A stretch of 64,000 nucleotides of DNA, from assembly GCF_024600715.1 (NCBI RefSeq), contig NZ_CP102332.1, positions 3,844,001 through 3,908,000 on the forward strand, read 5' to 3'. A model generated the notes under the pieces. It did no database searches. It saw only the letters and a list, made by a program, of their open reading frames with translations, and was not told the origin of the DNA. Shown here in pieces: positions 9,172 to 17,545 of the stretch (position 1 is its first letter; each line of letters begins with the position of its first letter). The translations under genes were made by a program, and so were the position numbers. This DNA is from Streptomyces changanensis. Lineage in GTDB: Bacteria; Actinomycetota; Actinomycetes; Streptomycetales; Streptomycetaceae.

Positions 9172-9371
9172 GGCGCGTGGCGGGCGTGGGGCGGGCGCGG
9201 GGCGGGTTGGCGCGTCAGGCGGGTGTCTGGGGCGGGGTGGGCGCCCGCGGGACGTGGCCGCCGCGGGCTGCACGCCTCGGCCTCGGCTCCCGCGGTCGTG
9301 AGCGGGCGCGTCAGGCGGGTGTGGTGGGGCGGGACCGGCGCGTGGCGGGCGTGGGGCGGGCGCGGGGCGGG
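9172..9371. repeat. 35-bp exact direct repeat in a G-rich gap
   Basis: A 35-bp stretch starting GGCGCGTGGCGGGCGTGGGG occurs exactly at 9172-9206 and 9337-9371. A shorter element, GCGTCAGGCGGGTG, recurs between and after them. The whole gap 9094-9418 is GGGCG/GGTG-rich on the plus strand and holds no convincing gene. Confidence 0.8.
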
Positions 9372-9418
9372 CGTGCGGCGGGGTGGGCGTCAGGCGGGTG
9401 CGTGGCGGGGCGGGCGCG

Positions 9419-10960
9419 TCACGCGATGTGCTCGGCTTCCAGCTCCGCCTGGTAGCGCGTCCGGAAGTCGGGCAGCCAGCGGCGCAGGAGCACCTGGCCT
9501 CGCGGGTGCCGGTGGCCGTACGCCTCGGCGATCTGCGCGTCGAGGACGTCGGCGTCCGGCCAGTCGCCGTGCCGACCGACGTACTCCCGGAACACCTCGT
9601 ACGCGGCCCGGCCGAAGTCGTCGTCCTCCCCGTCGGACGCCCGGACCGGGCCGGGCGTCGTGGCCTCGCCGTGCGCCGGGCCCTCGGCGGGCGAGGGGGC
9701 GGCAGCCGCGTCGCGCGGCTCCTGGCGGGGGCCGGGGACGGGCGCGGGCTTCTCGACGTGCGCCGCCGGGTCGTAGGAGCCGGCGTAGGTGACGTCCTGG
9801 GGGAGCTTGGGCGCCGCGAACCACGGGCTTACATGGTTGACCGGCCCCGGGTCCTGCTCGGGCTGTTCGCCCTGCGGGGTCTGTGGGGTCTGCGTGGCCT
9901 GCGTCGCCTGCGTGGCCGTCTGCGGTCGCTCGGGCTGCTGCTCCTGCGGGTCCTGCTCGGGCTGCGGCTGCGGCTGCGGGTACCGCTCGGGCTGCGGGTC
10001 CTCTCCGTGCCCAGGGGCCGGGTGCTGCGGCTGGTGCTGCGGCTGCTGGTGGGGCTCCGCGTGCTGCGGCCGGGGCGATTGCGCCTCGGTGTGCTGCGGC
10101 TCGGTCGGCCGGGGCTCGGGCCGGGCGTCCTGCGGCTGCCGGCGGGGCTGCTCCGGTGTGGCGGTGCGCGGCAGCTCCGCCGCGGCGGCCGGTGCCGAAC
10201 CGACCGCGGTCACCGCCCCCGGCGTCTCCTGATCGACCGTCATCACCGTGGGCTGGGGCGGCAGGAGCACCGGCTCGATGCCCGCCGCGGCCAGCCCCGC
10301 CGGGGCGGTCTCGGCCAGCGGTACGCCGTACTTCGCCAGGCGCAGCGGCATCAGCGACTCGACGGGCGCCTTGCGCCGCCAGCCGCGCCCGAAACGGGCC
10401 TGCAGGCGCGCCTGGTAGATCAGCCGGTCCTGCTCCAACTTGATGACCTGGTCGTACGAGCGCAGCTCCCACAGCTTCATCCGGCGCCACAGCCGGAAGG
10501 TGGGGACCGGCGAGAGCAGCCAGCGGGTGAGCCGTACACCCTCCATGTGCTTGTCGGCCGTGATGTCGGCGATGCGGCCCACGGCGTGCCGCGCCGCCTC
10601 GACGGCCACGACGAACAGCATCGGGATGACGGCGTGCATGCCGACGCCGAGCGGGTCGGGCCAGGCCGCCGCGCCGTTGAAGGCGATGGTGGCGGCGGTC
10701 AGCAGCCACGCCGTCTGGCGCAGCAGCGGGAAGGGGATGCGCAGCCAGGTCAGCAGCAGGTCGAGGGCGAGCAGGACGCAGATGCCGGCGTCGATGCCGA
10801 TGGGGAAGACCAGCGAGAAGTCGCCGAAACCTTTCTGCTCGGCGAGTTCGCGCACTGCGGCGTAGGAGCCGGCGAAGCCGATGCCGGCGATGACCAGGGC
10901 GCCGGCGACGACGATACCGATCAGTACGCGGTGCATCCGTGTCAGCTGCATCGCGGCCAC
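9419..10960 (-). CDS. DUF2637 (SpdB-like) membrane protein with a long Gln/Pro-rich tail
   Basis: A protein of about 513 residues. The N-terminal 160 residues form a DUF2637 domain with four likely membrane spans, followed by an arginine-rich amphipathic part (RRMKLWELRSYDQVIKLEQDR), a linker of roughly 130 residues dominated by Gln and Pro with repeated QPQ and ATQATQ units, and a conserved C-terminal segment (AAYEVFREYVGRHGDWPDADVL) that looks like a helical DNA- or protein-binding module. DUF2637 is the family of SpdB plasmid-spread proteins; a second member lies in the mobile element at 61947. The GTG at 10960 has GGGGAGGGG at proper spacing; the ATG nine bases inside is the alternative. 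Confidence 0.8.
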   Translation of the reverse strand: MAAMQLTRMHRVLIGIVVAGALVIAGIGFAGSYAAVRELAEQKGFGDFSLVFPIGIDAGICVLLALDLLLTWLRIPFPLLRQTAWLLTAATIAFNGAAAWPDPLGVGMHAVIPMLFVVAVEAARHAVGRIADITADKHMEGVRLTRWLLSPVPTFRLWRRMKLWELRSYDQVIKLEQDRLIYQARLQARFGRGWRRKAPVESLMPLRLAKYGVPLAETAPAGLAAAGIEPVLLPPQPTVMTVDQETPGAVTAVGSAPAAAAELPRTATPEQPRRQPQDARPEPRPTEPQHTEAQSPRPQHAEPHQQPQHQPQHPAPGHGEDPQPERYPQPQPQPEQDPQEQQPERPQTATQATQATQTPQTPQGEQPEQDPGPVNHVSPWFAAPKLPQDVTYAGSYDPAAHVEKPAPVPGPRQEPRDAAAAPSPAEGPAHGEATTPGPVRASDGEDDDFGRAAYEVFREYVGRHGDWPDADVLDAQIAEAYGHRHPRGQVLLRRWLPDFRTRYQAELEAEHIA

Positions 10961-11321
10961 CCGCGGTCCCCTCCCCTGTTCCCCTGCTCGATCTTGCGGG
11001 CACAGCCTGGCATATGCGCACGGGATCCGGCGCTCCGGGGGGAGGCCGGATTCCGCCGACGGGCCGCCGAGCCGGTCACGGCGGTCGTCCGGCCGATCGT
11101 CACCCGGGCGTCGCGCCCGGCGACTCCGCCCCGGCGTCGCGCCACCCGCTGCCCCGGCATGGCGCCAGCCGCTGCCCGGCCACCGCGCCCCGCCCGTACG
11201 CGTGCCGGTCGCCGTGCGGAACACGTGCGGAGCGCGGGTGGGACCGCGTGCCGTCGTCATACCGGTCGGCGTGCGGAGCGAAGTGCCGGGGCCCCGGTGG
11301 ACCCCGGCCGGTGGGCCGGGC
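10961..11321. other. Intergenic stretch without a supported gene
   Basis: 361 bases between two minus-strand genes. It is high-GC with CGTCGCGCC-type short repeats. I see no credible coding frame, RNA gene or terminator; it should contain the promoter of the DUF2637 gene. Confidence 0.5.
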
Positions 11322-12053
11322 CTACTTGTTGGCCGCGGCCACGGCGGCGACCGCGTCCTTGACCGCCTTGACCGTGCCCTCCATCAGCTCCCCGGCGGAG
11401 GGCGCGTCGGCGCCCGCGTACCCGGTGCCGTTGTAGGAGACGGTGATCACGGCGTTCTCCGTGCGGGCGACGATCACGCCGTACCGGAAGGTCTCGCCGG
11501 TCTTCTTGAGGGAGTAGCTGACGGCGCGGGCCTCGTTGCCGACGCCCGGGGCGGAGGAGGTGCGCACGTCGATCGCGCCCTCCGTCGCCTTCACCTCGGC
11601 GACCTTGGCCACGTACTTGTCCTGGGCCCGCTTCTCGCCGCTGCCGAGTGCCTGCTCCGAGTCGAAGCGGAGCAGCGAGACGTCCAGCCAGCGGTAGTTC
11701 GAACCCTCGACGCCCTTGTCCTCCAGGCCGTTCCACGAGCAGCTGCCGCGGCTGGCCACGTCGGTCGACTTGCCCGGCGTACCGGCCTTGGTCTTCACGT
11801 CCGGGACGAGCGCCTCCACCGTCTTCGCGGTGATCGCCTTGCAGGCGTCCGGCAGCTTCGCGAACTTCGCGGGCGCGACGCTCGGCGCGGGCGCGGGCGA
11901 GGAGGGCGCCGCGGAGGCGCCGGCGGCCGGCGAGGACGGCGACGCCGACGGGCCCGGGCCGGAGTCGTCCGACGAGCAGCCGGCGGCGACGAGCATCACC
12001 GGGACGGCGGCGCAGGCGAGTATGCGGGTGAGACGCGGGGCTGATCGGTGCAT
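11322..12053 (-). CDS. DUF3558-family lipoprotein
   Basis: A 243-residue lipoprotein with a signal ending in the lipobox VAAGC (cysteine near residue 26), a Ser/Pro/Ala linker to about residue 60, then a DUF3558-like domain with a cysteine pair (PDACKAIT and SRGSCSWNG) that probably forms a disulphide. DUF3558 lipoproteins are frequent in actinobacteria and mostly uncharacterised. The ATG at 12053 has AAGGAA just upstream. The next gene (12236-13219) is a diverged relative, so this looks like a tandem pair. Confidence 0.85.
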   Translation of the reverse strand: MHRSAPRLTRILACAAVPVMLVAAGCSSDDSGPGPSASPSSPAAGASAAPSSPAPAPSVAPAKFAKLPDACKAITAKTVEALVPDVKTKAGTPGKSTDVASRGSCSWNGLEDKGVEGSNYRWLDVSLLRFDSEQALGSGEKRAQDKYVAKVAEVKATEGAIDVRTSSAPGVGNEARAVSYSLKKTGETFRYGVIVARTENAVITVSYNGTGYAGADAPSAGELMEGTVKAVKDAVAAVAAANK

Positions 12054-12235
12054 GGTTCCTTCAGTCGCTCTGTCGCTTGTCGTACGAGTCGGTCGTACCG
12101 GCCGGTCATACGGTCCGGTCGTACGGTCCGGGCGATCCGGCCCGGCCACGGTAGCCCGAGTCGGGGCCCGTACGGGGCCCGTCCGCGCACCGCGGCGGGC
12201 GGCCGGCTACCGGGCGGCGATGGGCCCGGCACCCC

Positions 12236-13219
12236 TCACTCGTCGAACCGCTCGGCCAGACGGCGCGCCAGGTCGCGCGCCTTTTCCTGCAGTTCCTCAC
12301 TGTCCGGAACCTCCCCGACACGCATCGGCTGGGCCGCGTACCGGACCGTCACCACGACGTTCGATGTGCGGAACACCACGCTGATGGTCCGCTGCTGGGC
12401 GGCCGGTCCGGCCGGGGCGAGGACGTCGTGGAGGAACGCGGCGTCGCCGAGGTCGGCCAGCACCCGGGACGCGAGCCCCTCCGGCGGTGCGGAGGAGGCC
12501 GGCGCGGAGGAGGAGGCCGGGACGGAGGGCGCGCCGCCGGGGACGGGCGCGGCGGGAGAAACCGTCTGCGGCGCCTGGCCTGCGGCGGCCGTGCCGGGGG
12601 CGGCCGTGCCGGGGGCGGCGGGGGCGCCGGCCGGGGAGAGGGCGCTGCCGGCGGTACGGGCGGTGCCGCGGGCGCCGGGGGAGGACGAGGAGGTCGCGGA
12701 GGGCGCCGCGGTACCGGTGGTGCCCGTGGTGCCGGTGGCGCCCGCGGTGGGCGGGGCGGGGGTGGCCGGGGCGAGGCCGGCGGCCGACTCCTTGGTCGTG
12801 TACACCTCCTGTGCCCGCGTCTCGTCACTGACGGAGGGGTCGAAGGAGACGACGCGCTCGAAGTCGAGGGTGAGGTGGTGGATCGCGTCCGGCCCCTCCG
12901 CCTTCCAGGCGCACCCGGCACGCCGGTCCGTGTCGTAGGTGACGGCGGCCGTGCCGCGCAGGACGCGTTCGCGCTGCTCGGGGGTGAGCGTGGTGACGGC
13001 CGGCAGCATGTTCTGCAGGGTGCCGCGGCTGACGGCGCCGCACGGCTCGTAGAGGGTGCGGTAACGGCCGGGCTGCACGACCGTGCCGGCGGTCGTGCCG
13101 GCCTTGGCGTCGACGTCGGAGCCGTCCGACCCGGAACCGGAGTCGCAGCCGGCGAGGGTGGTCGCGCTGAGTGCCGCGAGGAGTGCGGCCAGGCCGGTTG
13201 CGTACGCCCTTCGCTGCAC
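12236..13219 (-). CDS. DUF3558-like lipoprotein with a low-complexity insertion
   Basis: A 327-residue lipoprotein with signal peptide and lipobox TLAGC near residue 25. The cysteines in EPCGAVSRGTLQNMLP and AGCAWKAEG match the pattern of the neighbouring DUF3558 protein. Between about residues 150 and 235 it carries an Ala/Pro/Thr/Ser-rich insertion with repeated GTTGTT and PGTAAPGTAA units; the domain then resumes (VVFRTSNVVVTVRYAAQ). The start is GTG at 13219. It is divergent from rtcB across about 170 bp. The tandem arrangement with 11322-12053 suggests duplication and divergence; function is unknown. Confidence 0.8.
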   Translation of the reverse strand: MQRRAYATGLAALLAALSATTLAGCDSGSGSDGSDVDAKAGTTAGTVVQPGRYRTLYEPCGAVSRGTLQNMLPAVTTLTPEQRERVLRGTAAVTYDTDRRAGCAWKAEGPDAIHHLTLDFERVVSFDPSVSDETRAQEVYTTKESAAGLAPATPAPPTAGATGTTGTTGTAAPSATSSSSPGARGTARTAGSALSPAGAPAAPGTAAPGTAAAGQAPQTVSPAAPVPGGAPSVPASSSAPASSAPPEGLASRVLADLGDAAFLHDVLAPAGPAAQQRTISVVFRTSNVVVTVRYAAQPMRVGEVPDSEELQEKARDLARRLAERFDE

Positions 13220-13391
13220 GGTCCGGGGCTCCCTTCCCTGCGGTCACGGTGAAAACGGCTTGCCGGTGTTCGGCGGCCGGTGGACACAATGTCTATCGCA
13301 CGCACAGCCGTCGCTGCCGGTTTCCTGTCACTTGTGTGCACTCTGGCACCGGTTTTTGCGTTTTCTGACTTTCTCGGGGGATGGGGTAGGT

Positions 13392-14585
13392 ATGTCGTAC
13401 GTCGAAGTGCCCGGGGCGAAGGTGCCCATCCGGATGTGGACGGACCCGGCGTCCGTGGAGGACGGCGCGCTGCGGCAGCTGCGGAACACCGCCACGCTGC
13501 CGTGGATCAAGGGCCTCGCCGTCATGCCCGACGTGCACTACGGCAAGGGCGCCACGGTCGGCTCCGTGATCGCGATGCGCGACGCGGTGTGCCCGGCGGC
13601 GGTCGGGGTCGACATCGGCTGCGGCATGTCCGCCGTGCGGACGTCACTCACGGCGAACGACCTGCCGGGCGACCTGTCGCCGCTCCGGTCCGGCATCGAG
13701 CGGGCCATCCCGGTCGGCCGCGCCATGCACGACGAGATGGTCGACCCCGCGCGGGTCCACGGGGTCCCGGCCACCGGGTGGGACGACCTGTGGGCGCGCT
13801 TCGACGGCATCGCCGAGGAGGTCAGGTTCCGTCAGGAGCGGGCCGCCCGGCAGATGGGCACCCTCGGCGGCGGCAACCACTTCGTCGAGGTCTGCCTCGA
13901 CACCACCGGTGCCGTGTGGCTGATGCTGCACTCCGGCTCCCGCAACATCGGCAAGGAGCTGGCCGAGCACCACATCGGCGTCGCACGGCGGCTGCCCCAC
14001 AACCAGGACCTCGTCGACCGCGACCTCGCGGTGTTCGTCGCCGGCACGCCGGAGATGACCGCCTACCGCGGTGACCTGTTCTGGGCGCAGGAGTACGCCC
14101 GGCGCAACCGCACGCTCATGATGGGGCTCCTGAAGGACGTCGTCCGCAAGGAGTTCAAGAAGGCCGGCGTGACCTTCGAGCGCGAGATCTCCTGCCACCA
14201 CAACTACGTGGCGGAGGAGCGGTACGACGGCATGGACCTGCTGGTCACCCGCAAGGGCGCCATCCGCGCGGGCAGCGGCGAGTACGGGATCATCCCGGGG
14301 TCGATGGGCACCGGCTCGTACATCGTGAAGGGGCTCGGCAACGAGAAGTCCTTCAACTCCGCCTCGCACGGGGCCGGCCGGCGCATGAGCCGGACCGCCG
14401 CGAAGCGCCGCTTCTCCACCCGGGACCTGGAGGAGCAGACGCGCGGGGTGGAGTGCCGCAAGGACTCCGGCGTCGTCGACGAGATCCCGGGCGCGTACAA
14501 GCCGATCGAGCAGGTCATCGACCAGCAGCGCGACCTGGTCGAGGTCGTGGCGAAGCTGAAGCAGGTCGTCTGCGTGAAGGGCTGA
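13392..14585 (+). CDS. rtcB: RtcB-family RNA ligase-like protein
   Basis: A 397-residue member of the RtcB family, which in characterised members joins RNA 2',3'-cyclic phosphate or 3'-phosphate ends to 5'-OH ends using GTP and Mn2+. The family motifs are in place: MPDVHYGKG, VGVDIGCGM with the metal-binding Cys, GTLGGGNHFVEV, LHSGSRNIG, SCHHNYV, GSMGTGSYIV and the guanylylated histidine context ASHGAGR. Bacterial members are proposed to repair RNA damage. The ATG at 13392 (MSYVEVPGAKVPI) begins right at the conserved region. It is a single gene with no rtcA or rtcR neighbour. Confidence 0.93.
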   Translation: MSYVEVPGAKVPIRMWTDPASVEDGALRQLRNTATLPWIKGLAVMPDVHYGKGATVGSVIAMRDAVCPAAVGVDIGCGMSAVRTSLTANDLPGDLSPLRSGIERAIPVGRAMHDEMVDPARVHGVPATGWDDLWARFDGIAEEVRFRQERAARQMGTLGGGNHFVEVCLDTTGAVWLMLHSGSRNIGKELAEHHIGVARRLPHNQDLVDRDLAVFVAGTPEMTAYRGDLFWAQEYARRNRTLMMGLLKDVVRKEFKKAGVTFEREISCHHNYVAEERYDGMDLLVTRKGAIRAGSGEYGIIPGSMGTGSYIVKGLGNEKSFNSASHGAGRRMSRTAAKRRFSTRDLEEQTRGVECRKDSGVVDEIPGAYKPIEQVIDQQRDLVEVVAKLKQVVCVKG

Positions 14586-14639
14586 CGCCCGTCCCCCCGC
14601 GGGGCCTGCCCCTGCCCCTGCCCGGCCGGGCACGGGCCC

Positions 14640-14800
14640 TGAGGGGGTGCGGGCCCCGGCCCGGCGTGGAACCTGCCCGAGGTGCGGTCCCCGCCGGAGC
14701 GGGGAACCTGCCTGGGTGTGCGCCCTGCCGAGGTGCGGGACCGGCCGGAGCGGGGGACCTGCCGGGGTGCGGGCCCCGCCGAGGTGCGGATGCCGCAGGG
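14640..14800. repeat. 51-bp minisatellite downstream of rtcB
   Basis: The motif CGAGGTGCGG recurs at 14678, 14729 and 14780, an exact 51-bp period, with GGAGCGGGG.ACCTGCC conserved between. About 2.7 copies are present, plus a partial unit before 14678. Fifty-one is a multiple of three, but no credible gene spans the array. Confidence 0.85.
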
Positions 14801-14867
14801 CGCCGATCCGGACCGGCGCTGATCCCGCCCGGCGCGGGCGCCGCCGGGCCCGTGCCGCCGCGGGCGG

Positions 14868-15632
14868 TCAGCGCTCCCGGTGGACCTTGGTGTTGGACGC
14901 CTGGGCGCGGGGGCGGACGACCAGCAGGTCGATGTTGACGTGCGGCGGGCGGGTCACGGCCCAGGTGATCGTGTCGGCCACGTCGTCGGCGGAGAGGGGG
15001 TCCGGGACGCCCTCGTAGACCTTCGCGGCCCGCTCCTCGTCACCACGGAACCGGGTCGTGGCGAACTCCTCCGTCTTCACCATGCCGGGGGCCACCTCGA
15101 CGACGCGGACCGGGCTGCCGACGATCTCCAGGCGGAGGGTCTCGGCCAGGACGCGCGCGCCGTTCTTGGCGGCGACGTACCCTGCGCCGCCCTCGTACGT
15201 GGCGTGCCCGGCCGTCGAGGACACCACCACGACCGTGCCGCCATCGCCCGCGGTGAGCGCGGGCAGCAGCGCCTGGGTCACGTGCAGGGTCCCGATCACG
15301 TTGACCTCGTACATCCGCCGCCAGTCCTCGGGGTCCCCGGTGGCCACCGGGTCGGCGCCGAGGGCACCGCCCGCGTTGTTCACCAGGACGTCGCAGCGGT
15401 CGAGGGAGGCCGCGAAGGCGTCGACGGCCGGGCGGTCGGTGACGTCGAGCGCGTACGCCTCCGCCCGGTGCCCGGCGGCGGTGAGCTCGGCGGCCAGCGC
15501 CTCGATGCGGTCCCGGCGGCGGGCGGTCAGCACCACGTGGTGGCCGGCGGCCGCCAGTCGGCGTGCGGTCGCGGCGCCGATCCCGCTGCTGGCTCCGGTG
15601 ACGACGGCGACGGGCTGGGCGGCGGCGGTCAT
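14868..15632 (-). CDS. Short-chain dehydrogenase/reductase (SDR), NADP-type
   Basis: A 254-residue classical SDR. The cofactor motif TGASSGIG is near residue 12, with ARRR at the end of strand 2 suggesting NADP(H). NNAG follows near residue 88 and the catalytic triad is visible as the Ser in VVSSTAGHATYEGG and YVAAK. PGMVKTEEF follows as in the YdfG/serine-dehydrogenase-like group that acts on 3-hydroxy acids; the true substrate cannot be read. The ATG at 15632 has GAGGAG upstream. The frame stays open far upstream but that part is GC-repeat DNA. Confidence 0.9.
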   Translation of the reverse strand: MTAAAQPVAVVTGASSGIGAATARRLAAAGHHVVLTARRRDRIEALAAELTAAGHRAEAYALDVTDRPAVDAFAASLDRCDVLVNNAGGALGADPVATGDPEDWRRMYEVNVIGTLHVTQALLPALTAGDGGTVVVVSSTAGHATYEGGAGYVAAKNGARVLAETLRLEIVGSPVRVVEVAPGMVKTEEFATTRFRGDEERAAKVYEGVPDPLSADDVADTITWAVTRPPHVNIDLLVVRPRAQASNTKVHRER

Positions 15633-15732
15633 GGTCGGCGTGCTCCTCGGGCCGGTACGGGGCGGTGGGCGCCAGCATATGCGGGCCCGGGGACCGCGCG
15701 GTGTGTACATGATCACCGCCGAGCCGACCGTG

Positions 15733-16020
15733 GCCGGGCAGGACCCGACCCGACCCGGGGCCGGACCGACCCGGGTCGGACCGAGCCGACCCGAGCCGAC
15801 CCGAGCTGATCCGAGCCGAGCCGATCCGACCCGACCCGACCCGACCCGGGCCGGACCGCGCTGCGCCGGACGGAGCCGGGTCGAGCCGGGGCGACCGTGG
15901 CCGGGGCGACCGTGGCCGGGCAGGAGTCGGCCTGACCCGATCCGGAGCCGATCCGACCGGGGCCGGACCGAGCCGGCCGAACCCGGCTGGGCGGGGCCGG
16001 GTCGAGCCGGGCCGAGGTCG
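15733..16020. repeat. Pentanucleotide CCGAN repeat tract
   Basis: Imperfect 5-bp units (CCGAC, CCGAG, CCGAT) dominate the gap, strictest at about 15776-15855. A longer element, GACCGTGGCCGGG, recurs at about 15726, 15892 and 15907. There is no believable gene in this roughly 510-bp gap (15633-16145). The tract lies between an SDR gene and a secreted-protein gene transcribed away from each other. Confidence 0.85.
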
Positions 16021-16145
16021 ATGGCGGCGCGCGGGCCGTCCCCGGGCCCGTCGGTGCGGCGGAACGGGCGACCGGCCCGGTCCCGGCCCGTACCGCCCGC
16101 GTGGCTGACGGGGGTCCGCGGGCACCGGATCGGTATCTTCCGGAC

Positions 16146-16619
16146 ATGATGACGATGCGCAGGGCGGCTGTGGCGGTGTCCGTCGCGGTGGCGACGGTGG
16201 TCGGTACGGGTGGCGGAGCCGGGGCGGTCGCCCCCGAGGCGGACGTGGCGCACCACGGCTACGCCACGCTCTCGGGCGACCGGCTGGACGTACTGGTGCT
16301 GACCCACAACCACGGGCCGTCCGCCCTGGAGGACGTCACGCTGCGCGTGGAGGTCTCCGTGCCGCTGGTGTCGGCGGGGCGCAGGCTCCCGGCCGGCTGC
16401 GTGTGGGGCGGTGAGCGGACGGTGCTGTGCTCCACGGGGGCGCTGCCCGCCGACGGCGAGCGCCGCGAGACCTTGCTGGACCTGCGCACGGCGGGCACGA
16501 CCCACGAGGTGACCGTACACGTGACCACGGCCTGGAACGGCGGCGCGACGGACCGCAGCCCGGAGAACGACGACCACCGCGTGCTGGTGCCGGCCACGGG
16601 CGACCCGTACGTGTTCTGA
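16146..16619 (+). CDS. Secreted protein of unknown function
   Basis: A 157-residue protein with a Sec signal peptide (RRAAVAVSVAVATVVGTGGGAGA, cleavage near residue 28) and a mature part of about 125 residues that looks like one immunoglobulin-like beta domain of the DUF11/CARDB kind: VLVLTHNHGPSALEDVTLRVEVSVP, then a Cys pair in AGCVWGG and VLCSTG. There are three closely spaced ATGs (16146, 16149, 16155); the first is given. No enzymatic motif is visible. A perfect hairpin follows at 16701. Confidence 0.75.
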   Translation: MMTMRRAAVAVSVAVATVVGTGGGAGAVAPEADVAHHGYATLSGDRLDVLVLTHNHGPSALEDVTLRVEVSVPLVSAGRRLPAGCVWGGERTVLCSTGALPADGERRETLLDLRTAGTTHEVTVHVTTAWNGGATDRSPENDDHRVLVPATGDPYVF

Positions 16620-16700
16620 CCCCGGCGGCGGCCCTCCGGGCGCCGCCCGACCGTACGGCCGAGACCCGACCCTCGACGGCGGCCCGGCCGTACGGCCGGC

Positions 16701-16732
16701 CCGGCCCGTCGGCTTGCCTCCCGACGGGCCGG
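16701..16732 (+). terminator. Perfect 12-bp hairpin, probable terminator
   Basis: CCGGCCCGTCGG pairs fully with CCGACGGGCCGG around an 8-base loop. It follows the secreted-protein gene and ends 16 bases before the GTG of the ATPase gene, so it might also affect that gene's leader. Confidence 0.65.
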
Positions 16733-16748
16733 TGACCAGACTCGGCCC

Positions 16749-17510
16749 GTGATCGTCGAACGCGCGTACGCCCACCTGCCCGCCGGCGGCCCCGACGGCG
16801 ACCTCGTCGGTGACGGCCGCGCCGACGGCGACGGCGGGGCCGTCGACCGGTGGCCCTGGTCCGTGCCGTGCGTACGCGCCCTCCTGGCGGACGGGCTGCG
16901 CTTCACGGCGCCCGTCACCTTCCTCGTGGGCGAGAACGGGTCGGGCAAGTCGACGCTGGTCGAGGCGCTGGCCGAGGGGTTCGGTCTGGACTCCTGGGGC
17001 GGCTCGCACGACTGGCGGTACGCCACCAGCCGCGGCCGGTCGGCGCTGGGCGAACGGGTCCGGTTCGAGGCGGCGTCCCCGCGTGGGCGGCGGATGATGG
17101 CCTCCCGGGCGGCGCGCAAGGGGTTCTTCCTGCGCGCCGAGACGGCGCGGGACGCGCTCGACCGCGAGGGGTTCGCCCCGGACGCGGTGAGCCACGGCGA
17201 GGGGTTCCTCGCGGCCTTCCGCGGGAAGTTCCTCCAGCCGGGGCTGTACGTGCTCGACGAACCGGAGGCCGCGCTGTCGTTCACCTCGTGCCTCGAACTG
17301 ATCGGCCACATCGACCGGTTGGCGCGCTCCGGCGGCCAGGTCGTGTGCGCCACGCACTCGCCACTCCTGACCGCGATGCCGGGCGCGGACGTCATCGAGG
17401 TCGGCGAGCACGGCATGCGCCGCGTCCGGTGGGAGGAGCTGGCGCTGGTCGACCACTGGCGCCGGTACCTCGCCGACCCCCACGCCTACCTGCGCCACGT
17501 CCTGGACTGA
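16749..17510 (+). CDS. AAA-type ABC-like ATPase
   Basis: A 253-residue stand-alone ATPase of the small AAA_15/AAA_21-like group. It has Walker A GENGSGKST near residue 62, Walker B YVLDEPEAALS, and the H-loop VVCATHSPLL. There is no transporter permease or nuclease (TOPRIM) domain, so it is not an OLD-type nuclease or a transporter subunit. Related small proteins are usually labelled AAA family ATPase with unknown role. The start is GTG at 16749. It converges on the Mut7-C gene over a short hairpin. Confidence 0.88.
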   Translation: MIVERAYAHLPAGGPDGDLVGDGRADGDGGAVDRWPWSVPCVRALLADGLRFTAPVTFLVGENGSGKSTLVEALAEGFGLDSWGGSHDWRYATSRGRSALGERVRFEAASPRGRRMMASRAARKGFFLRAETARDALDREGFAPDAVSHGEGFLAAFRGKFLQPGLYVLDEPEAALSFTSCLELIGHIDRLARSGGQVVCATHSPLLTAMPGADVIEVGEHGMRRVRWEELALVDHWRRYLADPHAYLRHVLD

Positions 17511-17526
17511 CCGACCTGACCGAAGG

Positions 17527-17544
17527 GGCCCGCCCGGACGGGCC
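17527..17544. terminator. Short hairpin between convergent genes
   Basis: GGCCCG/CGGGCC arms around a 6-base loop in the 35-bp gap between the converging ATPase and Mut7-C genes; a plausible shared terminator. Confidence 0.5.
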
Positions 17545-17545
17545 G

